NCBI GenBank assembly: GCA_944320255.1
Contig: CALUGU010000014.1
Coordinates: 1-37,862 of the forward strand
Source of the DNA: an uncultured Prevotella sp.
GTDB lineage: Bacteria > Bacteroidota > Bacteroidia > Bacteroidales > Bacteroidaceae
Length of the DNA: 37,862 nucleotides
Direction of reading: 5' to 3'
Part shown: in pieces, positions 24,955 through 32,481 of the stretch
Layout: each line of letters opens with the position of its first letter
How positions within the stretch are numbered: position 1 is the first letter of the stretch
Made by a program: the position numbers and the translations under genes
Notes under the pieces: model-generated
Seen by the model: the letters and a program-made list of their open reading frames with translations, nothing else
The model's database searches: none
What the model was told of the DNA's origin: nothing

Positions 24955-26277
24955 CTACTCAATCAGCTCAACAACTGTCTTTATGCCTTTCAATTTCTCT
25001 CCTGAAGCCCGCGCCACGACATCTTTCCACTTGTCGTTGGCAACGGCGGCGTAACAGTATCTGTCACGGATGTCAATCCTTCCGATGTCGCTCCCGGCCA
25101 GGCCGCCTACCTTGCAAAGGAAGCCCAGCACGTCGCCCTTCGACACCTTGTCTTTCTTCCCCTTACCTATATATAATGTAGCCATGCGTGGCTGCGGCAC
25201 GTCTTTTACGCCTTCGGGGACGCTATACGGCTGCGGCGTTTCGCTGACATAATCAGGCAGCGTCTCATCCGGGCCTAACAGGAAGAACGCCCTGCCGCCC
25301 GCTTGCCAGCGCGCCGTGCGCCCTACGCGGTGGACATACTCGTCTTCGCCCACAGGCAGGTGGTAATGCACGATGTTGTCAACCTCCGGGATGTCCAACC
25401 CGCGCGATGCCAAGTCGGTGGCAACAAGCACGCTTGCCGAACCGTTGGCGAACCTGAACACCGCGTCCTCTCGCTGGCGTTGCTCCATGCCGCCGTGGAA
25501 CGTGCTGACCACGAAACCTTTTTCCGCAAGGAACTCGCCAGTGCGCTCCACGCTGTCACGGAAGTTGAGGAACACGATAGTGCTTTCATCGCCGAACGAG
25601 CACAGCAACGCGGCAAGCGTTTCGAGCTTATCCTTGTCCTGACTTTTCACAATGTATGTCTCCACACGGTCTGAAACGTCGCCGCCCGTCAGATAGTCAA
25701 GCCGCTTGACACGCCCTATGTTGACAAAAGAGGGTATCTCCTCGGCGTCGGTAGCCGACAACAGGAACCTGCGCCCTACTCCCGGCAACAAATCCAAGGC
25801 GCGCTTCATCTCGTCGCGAAAGCCCATTTTCAAGCACTTGTCAAACTCGTCGATTACGAGATAGCGCACACCGTAACGATTGAAGTTGTCCTTCATCAAG
25901 TGATCCACCAGCCTGCCCGGCGTGACGAACACCACTTGCGGCTGCACTCGCCGTAGCTCCCTGTGCTCGTCCATTGCGGGGCGTCCGCCGTAAAGGCACA
26001 TCGAGCGCAGTCCGCATCCCATGCCCTTGAACACCTCGTGCGACTGCAAAGCCAGTTCCCTGCCCGGCACTATGACAACAGCCTGTAGCGTGTCAGCATC
26101 GCCGTCGAGCATTTCAACAAGCGGCAGCAGGTAAGCCAGTGTCTTGCCGCTGCCCGTAGCCGACAGCAGCACTACGTCATCAGCCGTGCCAAGCACAGCC
26201 TCCTTCATATCCTGTTGCATGCCGCTCAAGGCCTCGATGCCCATCTTGCGCAATATAGCGTTTTCGTTAATTGCCAT
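24955..26277 (-). CDS. DbpA-like ATP-dependent RNA helicase with DEFD motif
   Basis: An RNA helicase of 440 residues with both RecA domains and a C-terminal DbpA-type RNA-binding domain (about 365-438, KGDVLGFLCKVGGLAGSDIGRIDI). Motifs: I ATGSGKT (40-46), Ia PGRELA, Ib TPGR, II DEFD (143-146, where DEAD is usual), III SAT (174-176), V ATDLASRGLD, VI HRVGRTAR. DbpA-type domains bind 23S rRNA, so a role in large-subunit assembly is likely. The start at 26277 is preferred because the -7 box of the promoter lies over the alternative start at 26313. Confidence 0.93.
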   Translation of the reverse strand: MAINENAILRKMGIEALSGMQQDMKEAVLGTADDVVLLSATGSGKTLAYLLPLVEMLDGDADTLQAVVIVPGRELALQSHEVFKGMGCGLRSMCLYGGRPAMDEHRELRRVQPQVVFVTPGRLVDHLMKDNFNRYGVRYLVIDEFDKCLKMGFRDEMKRALDLLPGVGRRFLLSATDAEEIPSFVNIGRVKRLDYLTGGDVSDRVETYIVKSQDKDKLETLAALLCSFGDESTIVFLNFRDSVERTGEFLAEKGFVVSTFHGGMEQRQREDAVFRFANGSASVLVATDLASRGLDIPEVDNIVHYHLPVGEDEYVHRVGRTARWQAGGRAFFLLGPDETLPDYVSETPQPYSVPEGVKDVPQPRMATLYIGKGKKDKVSKGDVLGFLCKVGGLAGSDIGRIDIRDRYCYAAVANDKWKDVVARASGEKLKGIKTVVELIE

Positions 26278-26310
26278 TTGCCTGTTTTTCAAGTATCCGT
26301 GTTTTCGGGG

Positions 26311-26318
26311 CAAATATA
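26311..26318 (-). promoter_or_regulatory. -7 box of the helicase gene
   Basis: Minus-strand TATATTTG at 26311-26318. It overlaps an in-frame upstream ATG (26313), which therefore cannot be the start. The -33 element is not clear. Confidence 0.55.
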
Positions 26319-26539
26319 CAAAACAAAAATGAAACCAACGAATAAAAAGAGAATAATAATTAAATTACGCCTTATCATTTTCTTCAACTAAAGAAAAAAG
26401 GCATTTGTTCATTCCCTATTCGTTGACAAACATTGCTTGCGGAGACGCAAAATCCCCAAGTCGTTACATGGTTTGATTGCCAACATTACAAGTGGGTTAT
26501 AGGAAAATTGCAGACATTCAAATGATTTTATTTCGTTTA

Positions 26540-26587
26540 TTTGTTTGTGTGATACAAATGCAGTATATTTGCAATATAAAATATATC
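26540..26587 (+). promoter_or_regulatory. Promoter and probable operator of the toxin-antitoxin pair
   Basis: TTTG at 26540-26543 and TATATTTG at 26564-26571 are 20 bases apart. The -7 box is overlapped by the inverted repeat CAAAT-N7-ATTTG (26555-26571), and a second palindromic AT-rich stretch lies at 26575-26587. This fits autorepression by the ribbon-helix-helix antitoxin (inference). Confidence 0.65.
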
Positions 26588-26591
26588 ATGT

Positions 26592-26840
26592 ATGGATGCA
26601 ACATTGGAAAGGAAACAGACATCGTTCCGCCTTAGCACGGATTTACTTAAACGGTTGCGGATTGCGGCACGCCTTGAGAACCGCAGTCTTAACAACTTCG
26701 TGGAAAGCACGTTGATGGACGCCGTATATAACATTCCTAATGATGAAACGGTGGCGGCGATCAAGGAAGCGCGTTCAGGTAAGTATGCAGGGACGGTAGA
26801 CACAAGCAGCATGGAGGCTTTCATAAAGTCATGTGAATGA
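26592..26840 (+). CDS. Ribbon-helix-helix antitoxin of a type II TA module
   Basis: A protein of 82 residues. The N-terminal half is a ribbon-helix-helix DNA-binding domain: strand RKQTSFRLSTDLLKRL, then helix LRIAARLENRSLNNFVESTLMDAV. The C-terminal tail (NDETVAAIKEARSGKYAG) is the flexible toxin-wrapping part seen in RelB/DinJ-like antitoxins. It overlaps the toxin gene by 4 bases (ATGA), so synthesis is coupled. It should bind the operator over its own promoter and neutralise the downstream toxin. Confidence 0.9.
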   Translation: MDATLERKQTSFRLSTDLLKRLRIAARLENRSLNNFVESTLMDAVYNIPNDETVAAIKEARSGKYAGTVDTSSMEAFIKSCE

Positions 26841-27115
26841 TGAAAGTGTTACATTACTCAACCCAGTACAAGAAGGACTTCAAGCGGTATAGGAACAATC
26901 CGTCGAAACTTGAAAAATTGTTAGAGGTGTTAAGGCTGTTGGAGCGTGGCGAGACCATTCCACAACATTACAAGCCGCACTGGCTGACAGGCAACTACAA
27001 AGATTGCATGGAATGCCACATCGAAGGCGATTTCCTGCTTATTTGGTTCGATGACGAACATGAAACCATCGAACTTCTTAGACTTGGCAGCCATTCGGAA
27101 CTTTTCGGAAAATAA
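26837..27115 (+). CDS. YafQ-family mRNA interferase toxin
   Basis: A RelE-superfamily toxin of 92 residues, the normal length. YafQ-type active-site residues are visible: His44 or His48 in QHYKPHWL, His61 and Asp65 in ECHIEGDFLLIW, and His86 in LGSHSELFGK. YafQ cleaves ribosome-bound mRNA and blocks translation. All catalytic positions look intact, so the toxin is probably active. Partner of the upstream antitoxin. A strong hairpin terminator follows 21 bases after the stop. Confidence 0.92.
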   Translation: MMKVLHYSTQYKKDFKRYRNNPSKLEKLLEVLRLLERGETIPQHYKPHWLTGNYKDCMECHIEGDFLLIWFDDEHETIELLRLGSHSELFGK

Positions 27116-27136
27116 CAGTAAAAAGGCAGGTTCGGG

Positions 27137-27190
27137 ATAAGGGATAAACAACGCAAGCGGCGTATGACAGTTGCGTTGTTTATCCCTTAT
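27137..27190. terminator. Strong bidirectional terminator after the toxin gene
   Basis: A perfect 20-bp stem (27137-27156 with 27171-27190) is extended by about 7 more imperfect pairs on the outside (27130-27198). It ends the toxin-antitoxin transcript and faces a degraded minus-strand gene end on the other side. Confidence 0.85.
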
Positions 27191-27207
27191 TCCAGAACCC
27201 GCGTAAA

Positions 27208-27312
27208 CTAATAATCCATAGCATCGGCCTCGCCTTCACCAGTAAATGACAACGTAATGCTGGCAACAGAAATAGTCCTGCTTAATGCGTTCTTGAAAAA
27301 GTCAACAAAAGA
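27208..27312 (-). pseudogene. C-terminal remnant of an unidentified minus-strand gene
   Basis: A 34-codon open stretch without a usable start ends in TAG at 27208-27210. Its product ends in SITLSFTGEGEADAMDY, which looks like a genuine beta-strand-rich protein end. A stop codon (27313-27315) precedes it and repeat copy A begins at 27328, so the rest of the gene is lost at that boundary. The bidirectional terminator directly downstream supports a former gene end. The family is not recognised and the call could be a chance open frame. Confidence 0.35.
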
Positions 27313-27327
27313 TTATAAAAACAAGTA

Positions 27328-27466
27328 TGACAAAAGCCCATAACATCATTTAAATTCACGGATACGGTCGTTTAACATTTTTTGGACGGTATCCGTGGCT
27401 GGTAAAGACGGTATCCGCGACTGACGGATACCGTCCAAAAAATGTTAAAACATAATCATTCTAAAG
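27328..27466. repeat. 139-bp intergenic palindromic repeat, copy A (uninterrupted)
   Basis: This stretch matches 33297-33326 plus 33630-33737 at well over 90 percent of positions in the same orientation, with one 1-base length difference. It contains a perfect 25-bp inverted repeat (27372-27396 with 27424-27448). Its loop carries another copy of GACGGTATCCG, so alternative hairpins can form. No coding capacity. Confidence 0.9.
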
Positions 27467-27525
27467 AGTATTGGGATTATCGGAACAATGTATCGATTAG
27501 CGGATTGCAAATCATTATACTCGAA

Positions 27526-27547
27526 CCTGCGGATCGCAATCCGCAGG
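27526..27547 (-). terminator. Hairpin downstream of the TPR-AraC regulator gene
   Basis: A perfect 9-bp stem (27526-27534 with 27539-27547) with a 4-base loop lies 50 bases after the regulator stop. It lacks a clean T run. Its arm sequence CCTGCGGAT recurs twice at 33250-33273, so it may belong to a repeat family. Confidence 0.45.
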
Positions 27548-27596
27548 AACCACACAAAATAAGGTTTCACCCTATGAATGGGCGCTTTGCGGACAT

Positions 27597-29408
27597 TCAT
27601 ATTATTTTATCCGTTTTACGGAACTCTTCGGGCTTCACCCCGAATTTCGCCGTCCACGACGAGTAGAAAGTGGAGCGCGACATTCCCGATTCCTTGATGA
27701 CGGCATCGATGGACCAGTCGGGATGATAGATGAGAAGCTCGCTCGCGTAGTCCAGCCGCAGGTTCTGCAAGTAGTTGTTGAACGACATCCCGGCAAACCG
27801 GATGAAGATGTCCGCGAACTTGTTTTGCGGCACGGGAACAATCTTGAGCATTTCCGCGCGAGAGAAGTTCGGGTCGCGGAACAGCTCGCCGTTCTTAATC
27901 TCGCAGACCATCCGCTCGAAGAGGACGGAATCCATGTCCGTCAGCTTGCCGCCGTCGTCCTCAGGCTCGTCGCCATTCTTCGGCAGGTCGGCCTTCGGGG
28001 CCGTCTTGGCCCTTTCCTGTTCCAGTTCCTTCGCCAGTTGCTCCAGGCGGTCGCGCAATGCGAGGTTCTCCGCCATCTTGCCGTCCAGCTCCCGCCTGTC
28101 AGCCAACTGCCGCTTCACCTGCGCCACCAGGGCCAGGCTGCGGCGGCTGATGCCCCGGTTCTTGCGGACGATGACGTAGCTTAGGCTTCCGCCCACCAGC
28201 ATGACCACGGTGACGGCCAAGGCTATTATCATCCACCGGTCGGCGTTCTGCCGCTCCTCCTTTATCCGCGCGTCCTTCTCCTCGCTCTCGTAGATTTCCG
28301 TCCACTGCAGCGCGTCGTCGCACCGCTCCCGGTGGCGGAGCGTGTCCGTTAGGGCCAGCATCGCGGACTGCACCCGTGCCACCTCGCGGACATCGCCCTT
28401 GCCCTGCCACGCCTCCAGTTCGGCCTGGAGGTGAGGGTTTATGTAGTCCCAGTTCACGGTGTCCGTGTTCGCCTGCAGCAGCTTCTTCTCCCTGCGGACG
28501 TAGCGCAGGGCCTCGTCAAAGCGTCCGGCAGCCACCAGTCCGGGGATGCGGATGTACTCGCCGTCGGGCGTGGAAGCCACGGGGTTGGCCTCCAACTGCC
28601 GGTACAGCCTGTCGCCCTCCGCCTTGCGCCCAGTGGCGTAGGCCACGGGGCAAAGCACGGCCAGCAGCTCGGCACGGCGCAGTTCCGCCAGTCCGTCCGG
28701 CGCGTCCTTGCTTGCCTCCAGGCCTTTCAAGGCTTCCTCCATCCGTGGGGCCATGGCGTAGGCTTCCTCGTCGCGGTCCACCTCGTAGAGCGAAGACAGC
28801 TTCATACCGAGGGAATAGAACAGCTCGTTCCACGCATCATAACTTGCGCCCTTGCGGGCCTCCTCTTCGAGCAGGCCGATGCCGAGGTCGAAATGGCGGA
28901 ACGCCTCGCCGTGCTGCGCCATAATCATGAGGTTCTTGGCCCAAGTGACGTGGAAATCGGCCTCGTAGGTCTTGCTGCCCTGCCGCCTGGCCAGCTCCAG
29001 TCCCTCGGCGCAATAGCGCACGCTGGCGCCATAGTCGCCGTTAGTGTGGCTGTCCTCCGCCATGTAGGAGAGCAAGGGCAAGAGCCTGTCGGGATGTTTC
29101 CGCGCCTCCGGGTCGGCGTAAGCCTTGCGGCCATAGAACAGTGCCGCCCTGTAACGGGAAAGGCCGTTGTGGTTGACGATGCAGCGCAACATATTGACTT
29201 CAAAAGCCGTGAGCAGCCGCCTCTCCTCCGCCGTGTCGAGCAGGGCGAGGGCTTTCTCCGGCTCCTCGAACGAGATGTCCTCTATATATGCGGCGGTGTA
29301 CACGCTGTCGCGCCCGTCCGCATCGGGGCCAGAACGCCCCGCGTGGCAGGCCGCGAGCAGGAAAACCGCCGCAAGCAGGATGATATGATGGATGCAGATG
29401 CGTAACAT
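27597..29408 (-). CDS. Membrane-anchored TPR/AraC-type regulator
   Basis: A protein of 603 residues. An N-terminal lipoprotein-like signal or anchor (LLAAVFLLAAC, Cys21) leads a periplasmic helical TPR-like region (about 40-370). One membrane segment follows (392-414, MIIALAVTVVMLVGG), then a cytoplasmic coiled coil (425-470), an acidic linker and a C-terminal AraC-type double helix-turn-helix (about 510-600, with NNYLQNLRLDYASELL and MSRSTFYSSWTAKFGVKPEEFR). Bacteroidetes regulators of this plan sense envelope or extracellular signals with the TPR part and bind DNA directly. It is the last of a run of minus-strand genes including two BspA-like proteins, likely targets (inference). Its coding sequence is GC-richer than its neighbours. 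Confidence 0.88.
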   Translation of the reverse strand: MLRICIHHIILLAAVFLLAACHAGRSGPDADGRDSVYTAAYIEDISFEEPEKALALLDTAEERRLLTAFEVNMLRCIVNHNGLSRYRAALFYGRKAYADPEARKHPDRLLPLLSYMAEDSHTNGDYGASVRYCAEGLELARRQGSKTYEADFHVTWAKNLMIMAQHGEAFRHFDLGIGLLEEEARKGASYDAWNELFYSLGMKLSSLYEVDRDEEAYAMAPRMEEALKGLEASKDAPDGLAELRRAELLAVLCPVAYATGRKAEGDRLYRQLEANPVASTPDGEYIRIPGLVAAGRFDEALRYVRREKKLLQANTDTVNWDYINPHLQAELEAWQGKGDVREVARVQSAMLALTDTLRHRERCDDALQWTEIYESEEKDARIKEERQNADRWMIIALAVTVVMLVGGSLSYVIVRKNRGISRRSLALVAQVKRQLADRRELDGKMAENLALRDRLEQLAKELEQERAKTAPKADLPKNGDEPEDDGGKLTDMDSVLFERMVCEIKNGELFRDPNFSRAEMLKIVPVPQNKFADIFIRFAGMSFNNYLQNLRLDYASELLIYHPDWSIDAVIKESGMSRSTFYSSWTAKFGVKPEEFRKTDKII

Positions 29409-29427
29409 TTATCGGCAAAACTTTTCG

Positions 29428-29435
29428 CAAATTTA
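29428..29435 (-). promoter_or_regulatory. Possible -7 box of the regulator gene
   Basis: Minus-strand TAAATTTG at 29428-29435 lies 20 bases before the ATG. No clear TTTG is found 19-20 bases upstream, so this is tentative. Confidence 0.4.
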
Positions 29436-29504
29436 ATGCAATTTTGCCTTGGGTCGGAGAAATCCGCGAAAAAATTCACAAACTTTTTAGCAAACAAGCG
29501 TTTT

Positions 29505-29590
29505 AGCAGACAAGGTTATTTGCCTTGTCTGCTTGTCTGCTCGTCTGCTCGTCTGCTTGTCTGCTCGTCTGCTCGTCTGCTCGTCTGCTA
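29505..29590. repeat. Octanucleotide tandem repeat (8 units) with adjoining hairpin
   Basis: The unit GTCTGCTY is repeated eight times without interruption at 29527-29590; the last base varies (T or C, with A in the final unit). An 11-bp inverted repeat (29505-29515 with 29523-29533) shares the same sequence and can act as the terminator of the BspA-like gene. The array sits 10 bases after that gene's stop and about 120 bases upstream of the regulator start, so slippage would change promoter spacing, not reading frame. Confidence 0.9.
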
Positions 29591-29599
29591 AAAAAGAAA

Positions 29600-30601
29600 T
29601 CACCGCAGCCGCTGAAATTTCCTCCAAACGTCAGCCGACCTGTACAAACTAACCGAACCACTCGGCACATAAACATCGGCGTTCATGTATTGCTCCGTAG
29701 TGAAATTGTTTGCCTGCAATATTGGCGGTTTGGGGTTCTCCGATGTTATCGTCATCAGCCTGTCACAACCGTTAAAAGCCATGTTGTTTATATAAGACAC
29801 GCCCTTGCCGAGCAGCACACTCTCAAGCCCGGAACAGCCGACAAAAGCGAACTCGCCTATATCCGTCACCGAGTTTGGAATGACGACGCTGCCCAAGCTC
29901 GTACAGCCCTCAAACGCCTTGAAACCTATATGTGTCACAGACTCGCCTATGCGCACGCTTTTCAGGCTCGAACACTCTGAAAACGTGAATTGGGCTATTT
30001 CTTCAAGCCTGTTGCCTGTATAAACACTTTCAATACTGGAACAGCCTGCAAAGGCGTACTCGCCAAGCTCCGTCACCGACGGCGGAACAGTTGCCTTGCG
30101 GAGGCTGGTGCAGTACATAAACGCGCACGCGCCGATTGACGTCACCATATAGATGTTGATGTCTTCAAGGTTGTCACAGTAAGCGAAAGCATACTCGCCA
30201 ATCTCCGTAACGGAAGCCCCAAATTCCAAATCCGTAAGGCCCGTGCATCCAGCAAAAGCATAATCGCCAATACGCTTGACTGAAGAATTTGAGAACGTGA
30301 CGCCCGTCATCTCCGTGCAGCCGCTGAAGGCCTTGTCCTTTATCGCCGTCACCTCATACTTGTGGCCGCCATACGTCACACTCCCTGGAATGACAAGATT
30401 GCCTACCACCTTGTCCCCGGCGTATTCGTTGTTCCATATCTCACAGGTTTCATCGCTCAACACAGTGTAACTTAATCCGTCTACTTTGAACGTGTCGCCC
30501 ACGTTAAGGCTTCCGCCCTCGTCGTCGTCGCTGCACGACGTAAGGCTTACACACGCAAGCGCGGCAAGCACCGTCAAGCCTAAAATCTTTAAGTTATTCA
30601 T
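29600..30601 (-). CDS. BspA-like leucine-rich-repeat surface lipoprotein
   Basis: A protein of 333 residues. A lipoprotein signal peptide ends at LTSC, followed by SDDDEGG. That acidic run just after the lipidated Cys matches the export signal that sends Bacteroidetes lipoproteins to the cell surface. Then come about nine 23-residue LRR_5 units of the BspA type (for example IGDYAFAGCTGLTDLEF and IGEYAFAYCDNLEDINI), and a closing domain PKPPILQANNF. BspA proteins bind host fibrinogen or fibronectin and other bacteria. No T9SS tail is present, unlike the second BspA-like protein nearby. A hairpin with a T run lies 25 bases before the ATG. Confidence 0.92.
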   Translation of the reverse strand: MNNLKILGLTVLAALACVSLTSCSDDDEGGSLNVGDTFKVDGLSYTVLSDETCEIWNNEYAGDKVVGNLVIPGSVTYGGHKYEVTAIKDKAFSGCTEMTGVTFSNSSVKRIGDYAFAGCTGLTDLEFGASVTEIGEYAFAYCDNLEDINIYMVTSIGACAFMYCTSLRKATVPPSVTELGEYAFAGCSSIESVYTGNRLEEIAQFTFSECSSLKSVRIGESVTHIGFKAFEGCTSLGSVVIPNSVTDIGEFAFVGCSGLESVLLGKGVSYINNMAFNGCDRLMTITSENPKPPILQANNFTTEQYMNADVYVPSGSVSLYRSADVWRKFQRLR

Positions 30602-30621
30602 AGTTGTTTAGGTTTTTATAG

Positions 30622-30662
30622 TTAAAAAAAACAAAGGGAGCCGCACCGCAGCACGGCTCCCT
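30622..30662 (-). terminator. Leader terminator or attenuator before the BspA-like lipoprotein gene
   Basis: A 9-bp GC-rich stem (30654-30662 with 30635-30643) is followed on the minus strand by TTTGTTTTTTTT, ending about 20 bases before the start codon at 30601. No -7 box fits between the T run and the ATG, so the gene must be read through this terminator. This points to attenuation control. A second hairpin (AAGTGGT/ACCACTT, near 30686-30710) lies upstream. Confidence 0.65.
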
Positions 30663-30803
30663 GCCTGCACGTAATCTGTCAAAAAGTGGTTAGCAGACAT
30701 CACCACTTCGTCTGATAAAAGACTTGCAACGATTAGGTGTCATCATTTACCGCAAGCCCTTTCAATCTACTTTACTCTCCCTTTACCGCGAACGGCGACC
30801 AAA

Positions 30804-30887
30804 TTACTCATTATAGATGCGCACTACATTCACAGTCACCCTAATGCTCAGGAATGCGCAACATAAAAGAAACAAGATACTTTCCAT
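30804..30887 (-). CDS. Candidate 27-residue hydrophobic small protein or leader peptide
   Basis: An ATG at 30885-30887 with GAGG four bases upstream opens a 27-codon frame ending in TAA. The product starts MESILFLLCCAFLSIRVTV and ends VVRIYNE: one hydrophobic segment with a short polar tail, able to span a membrane. It sits in the 465-base gap upstream of the BspA-like lipoprotein gene on the same strand, about 220 bases before two leader hairpins. It may be a leader peptide or an independent small membrane protein, possibly of type I toxin style. No promoter was found with confidence. Confidence 0.4.
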   Translation of the reverse strand: MESILFLLCCAFLSIRVTVNVVRIYNE

Positions 30888-31066
30888 TATACCTCATTTT
30901 TTTTAATTAATTAATATTTGATCTAAAGATTCTAATGTAAATCTATTATCATAATCCCTGCCAGCTTGCCGACAAGGACAGACTACTTTTCTTAATGTAA
31001 GCCGATCTATCAAATTTAAGTTACTGACATTATGAGGGTAAAATCAGGAATATCTCCCTTGCTTTC

Positions 31067-32122
31067 TTATTTCAAGATGATTTTAGCCACATTGTCGCCT
31101 GACTTCACTACATACACGCCTTTTGCGAGGTTGCTTATCGTGCTGTCCGTTCCGCTATAGACGCACTGCCCGCCTACGGTGTAGACGTTCACAATCTGTC
31201 CGCTGGTGTTGTCCACCTTAATGGTGCCGCCGTCCACGGTTACGAACTGCCCGCCGCTGACAGTTACGCCGCTGATGCCGGTGGCGTCAAACTCCTCTAT
31301 CGTAGAGAACGCACTCCAAGGATATACCATTTCATACTCATCCTTAGTCCCTTTTGGAACATACAACACCGCATTATTTAGAACCCTATTGGGAAATTCA
31401 GCCTCTATTTCAACAGGTGTTTCCATCATGCAATACACCTCTTTAATAGCAGAGCAACCGCTAAACGCATATTCGCCTATCGCCTTAACGGAGCGCCCTA
31501 TCGTCAAACTCGTAAGCCTGCCACAACAGTAAAACGCATACTCGCCAATCTCCGTAACGGAGTTACCAATCGTAACGTTCGTCAGGCTTTTGCATTCTGA
31601 AAACGCCTCACCGCCTATCGATGTAACGGAGCTTGGAATATCAATGCTTGTAAGGCCATCGCAATTACAAAACGCATACCTGCCAATCTCCGTAACGGAG
31701 TTCGGTATCTCGACGCTCGTCAGGCCGTCGCACCCCCAAAACGCCTCATCGCCTATCGAAGTAACGGAGTTTGGTATCTCCAAAATTTTTAGACGGTCAC
31801 AATCAATAAACGCTGACGACCCTATTGAGGTTACGGTGTTCGGAATCTCCACACTCGTAAGCTTAGAACAACCATAAAACGATCCATCGCCTATCGACGT
31901 AACTTTATATGTCTTATTGGCATATACAACTTGTTCTGGAATAATCAGACCTCCTTTAACATAATCTGCATTATAAGACTTATCAAGATATGTAACTTCC
32001 ACTGTCTGATCTTCTACCGAAATGATATTATAATAAAGTCTGTCAACCTTGAAGTCGTAAGCCGAGGCGCAAATGGAAAGCTGCAAACAAAGCGCAGCCA
32101 AAATAATCTTAACAATCTTCAT
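31067..32122 (-). CDS. BspA-like leucine-rich-repeat protein with T9SS sorting tail
   Basis: A secreted protein of 351 residues. After a signal peptide (cleavage near ICASA, residue 21) and a beta-rich head come seven 23-residue LRR_5 units (residues 74-234, for example VTSIGDEAFWGCDGLTSVEI). A spacer follows, then a C-terminal domain ending GVYVVKSGDNVAKIILK. That end is the type A sorting signal of the type IX secretion system, so the protein should be exported to the surface. Its ATG lies 4 bases after the stop of the 87-residue protein upstream, so the two are coupled. Likely an adhesin or host-interaction protein. Confidence 0.92.
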   Translation of the reverse strand: MKIVKIILAALCLQLSICASAYDFKVDRLYYNIISVEDQTVEVTYLDKSYNADYVKGGLIIPEQVVYANKTYKVTSIGDGSFYGCSKLTSVEIPNTVTSIGSSAFIDCDRLKILEIPNSVTSIGDEAFWGCDGLTSVEIPNSVTEIGRYAFCNCDGLTSIDIPSSVTSIGGEAFSECKSLTNVTIGNSVTEIGEYAFYCCGRLTSLTIGRSVKAIGEYAFSGCSAIKEVYCMMETPVEIEAEFPNRVLNNAVLYVPKGTKDEYEMVYPWSAFSTIEEFDATGISGVTVSGGQFVTVDGGTIKVDNTSGQIVNVYTVGGQCVYSGTDSTISNLAKGVYVVKSGDNVAKIILK

Positions 32123-32126
32123 CTTC

Positions 32127-32390
32127 TCAATCTTTAAATTTCATAAGTTCTGTATCTACCTTGTATAATTTCCCTGTTTCAACATCTTCAACCAATGCCA
32201 CTGTCTTGTCATAAAACCTCCCAGACTGGGGGCTTTGTTCCTCAACTGTCACCCATTTATGAAAGTAGCCATACCTTTCACGGGTGTTTTCATCAAGCCT
32301 CCTTTGCTCCTCCTCCGATAAACCAGGCCGGAATTGAGGATACATAATTGAAAAAACAACTTTGCGTAAATCTTCTTTTCCCATAATCAT
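32127..32390 (-). CDS. Small protein of unknown function, coupled to the BspA-like gene
   Basis: A cytosolic-looking protein of 87 residues, rich in charged residues. It has a helical first half (EDLRKVVFSIMYPQF, then LSEEEQRRLDENTRERYGYFHKW) and a beta-rich second half (TVALVEDVETGKLYKVD). No family is recognised. The start could also be two codons later (MGKEDL). It lies between an XRE-type regulator and a T9SS-exported BspA-like protein, 4 bases before the latter, so it belongs to that operon. Confidence 0.75.
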   Translation of the reverse strand: MIMGKEDLRKVVFSIMYPQFRPGLSEEEQRRLDENTRERYGYFHKWVTVEEQSPQSGRFYDKTVALVEDVETGKLYKVDTELMKFKD

Positions 32391-32414
32391 TCGTTTTAAT
32401 ACGATTTATTGCAT

Positions 32415-32437
32415 CAAATTTATACACTGCAAATTTA
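32415..32437 (-). promoter_or_regulatory. Twin -7 boxes before the small protein gene
   Basis: Minus-strand TAAATTTG occurs twice, at 32430-32437 and 32415-32422, 15 bases apart. Either could drive the small protein and BspA-like operon separately from the XRE gene. The duplicated 8-mer might also be a regulator half-site. Confidence 0.45.
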
Positions 32438-32481
32438 GCACCTTTTTATCCGTCGGAGACGGACTGCCGTGTAAATAAAAA

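Noticed and set aside
27442-27666. 74-residue plus-strand open frame after repeat copy A
   Set aside because: It starts inside the repeat, runs through a hairpin and into the regulator gene on the other strand; no promoter or recognisable product.
28376-29405. Overlapping open frames antisense to the TPR-AraC regulator
   Set aside because: The regulator gene is GC-rich, which leaves long open frames on the other strand. Arg/Pro-rich products and no start signals.
29527-29590. CRISPR or coding repeat
   Set aside because: The 8-base units are directly adjacent with no spacers and lie outside any supported gene.
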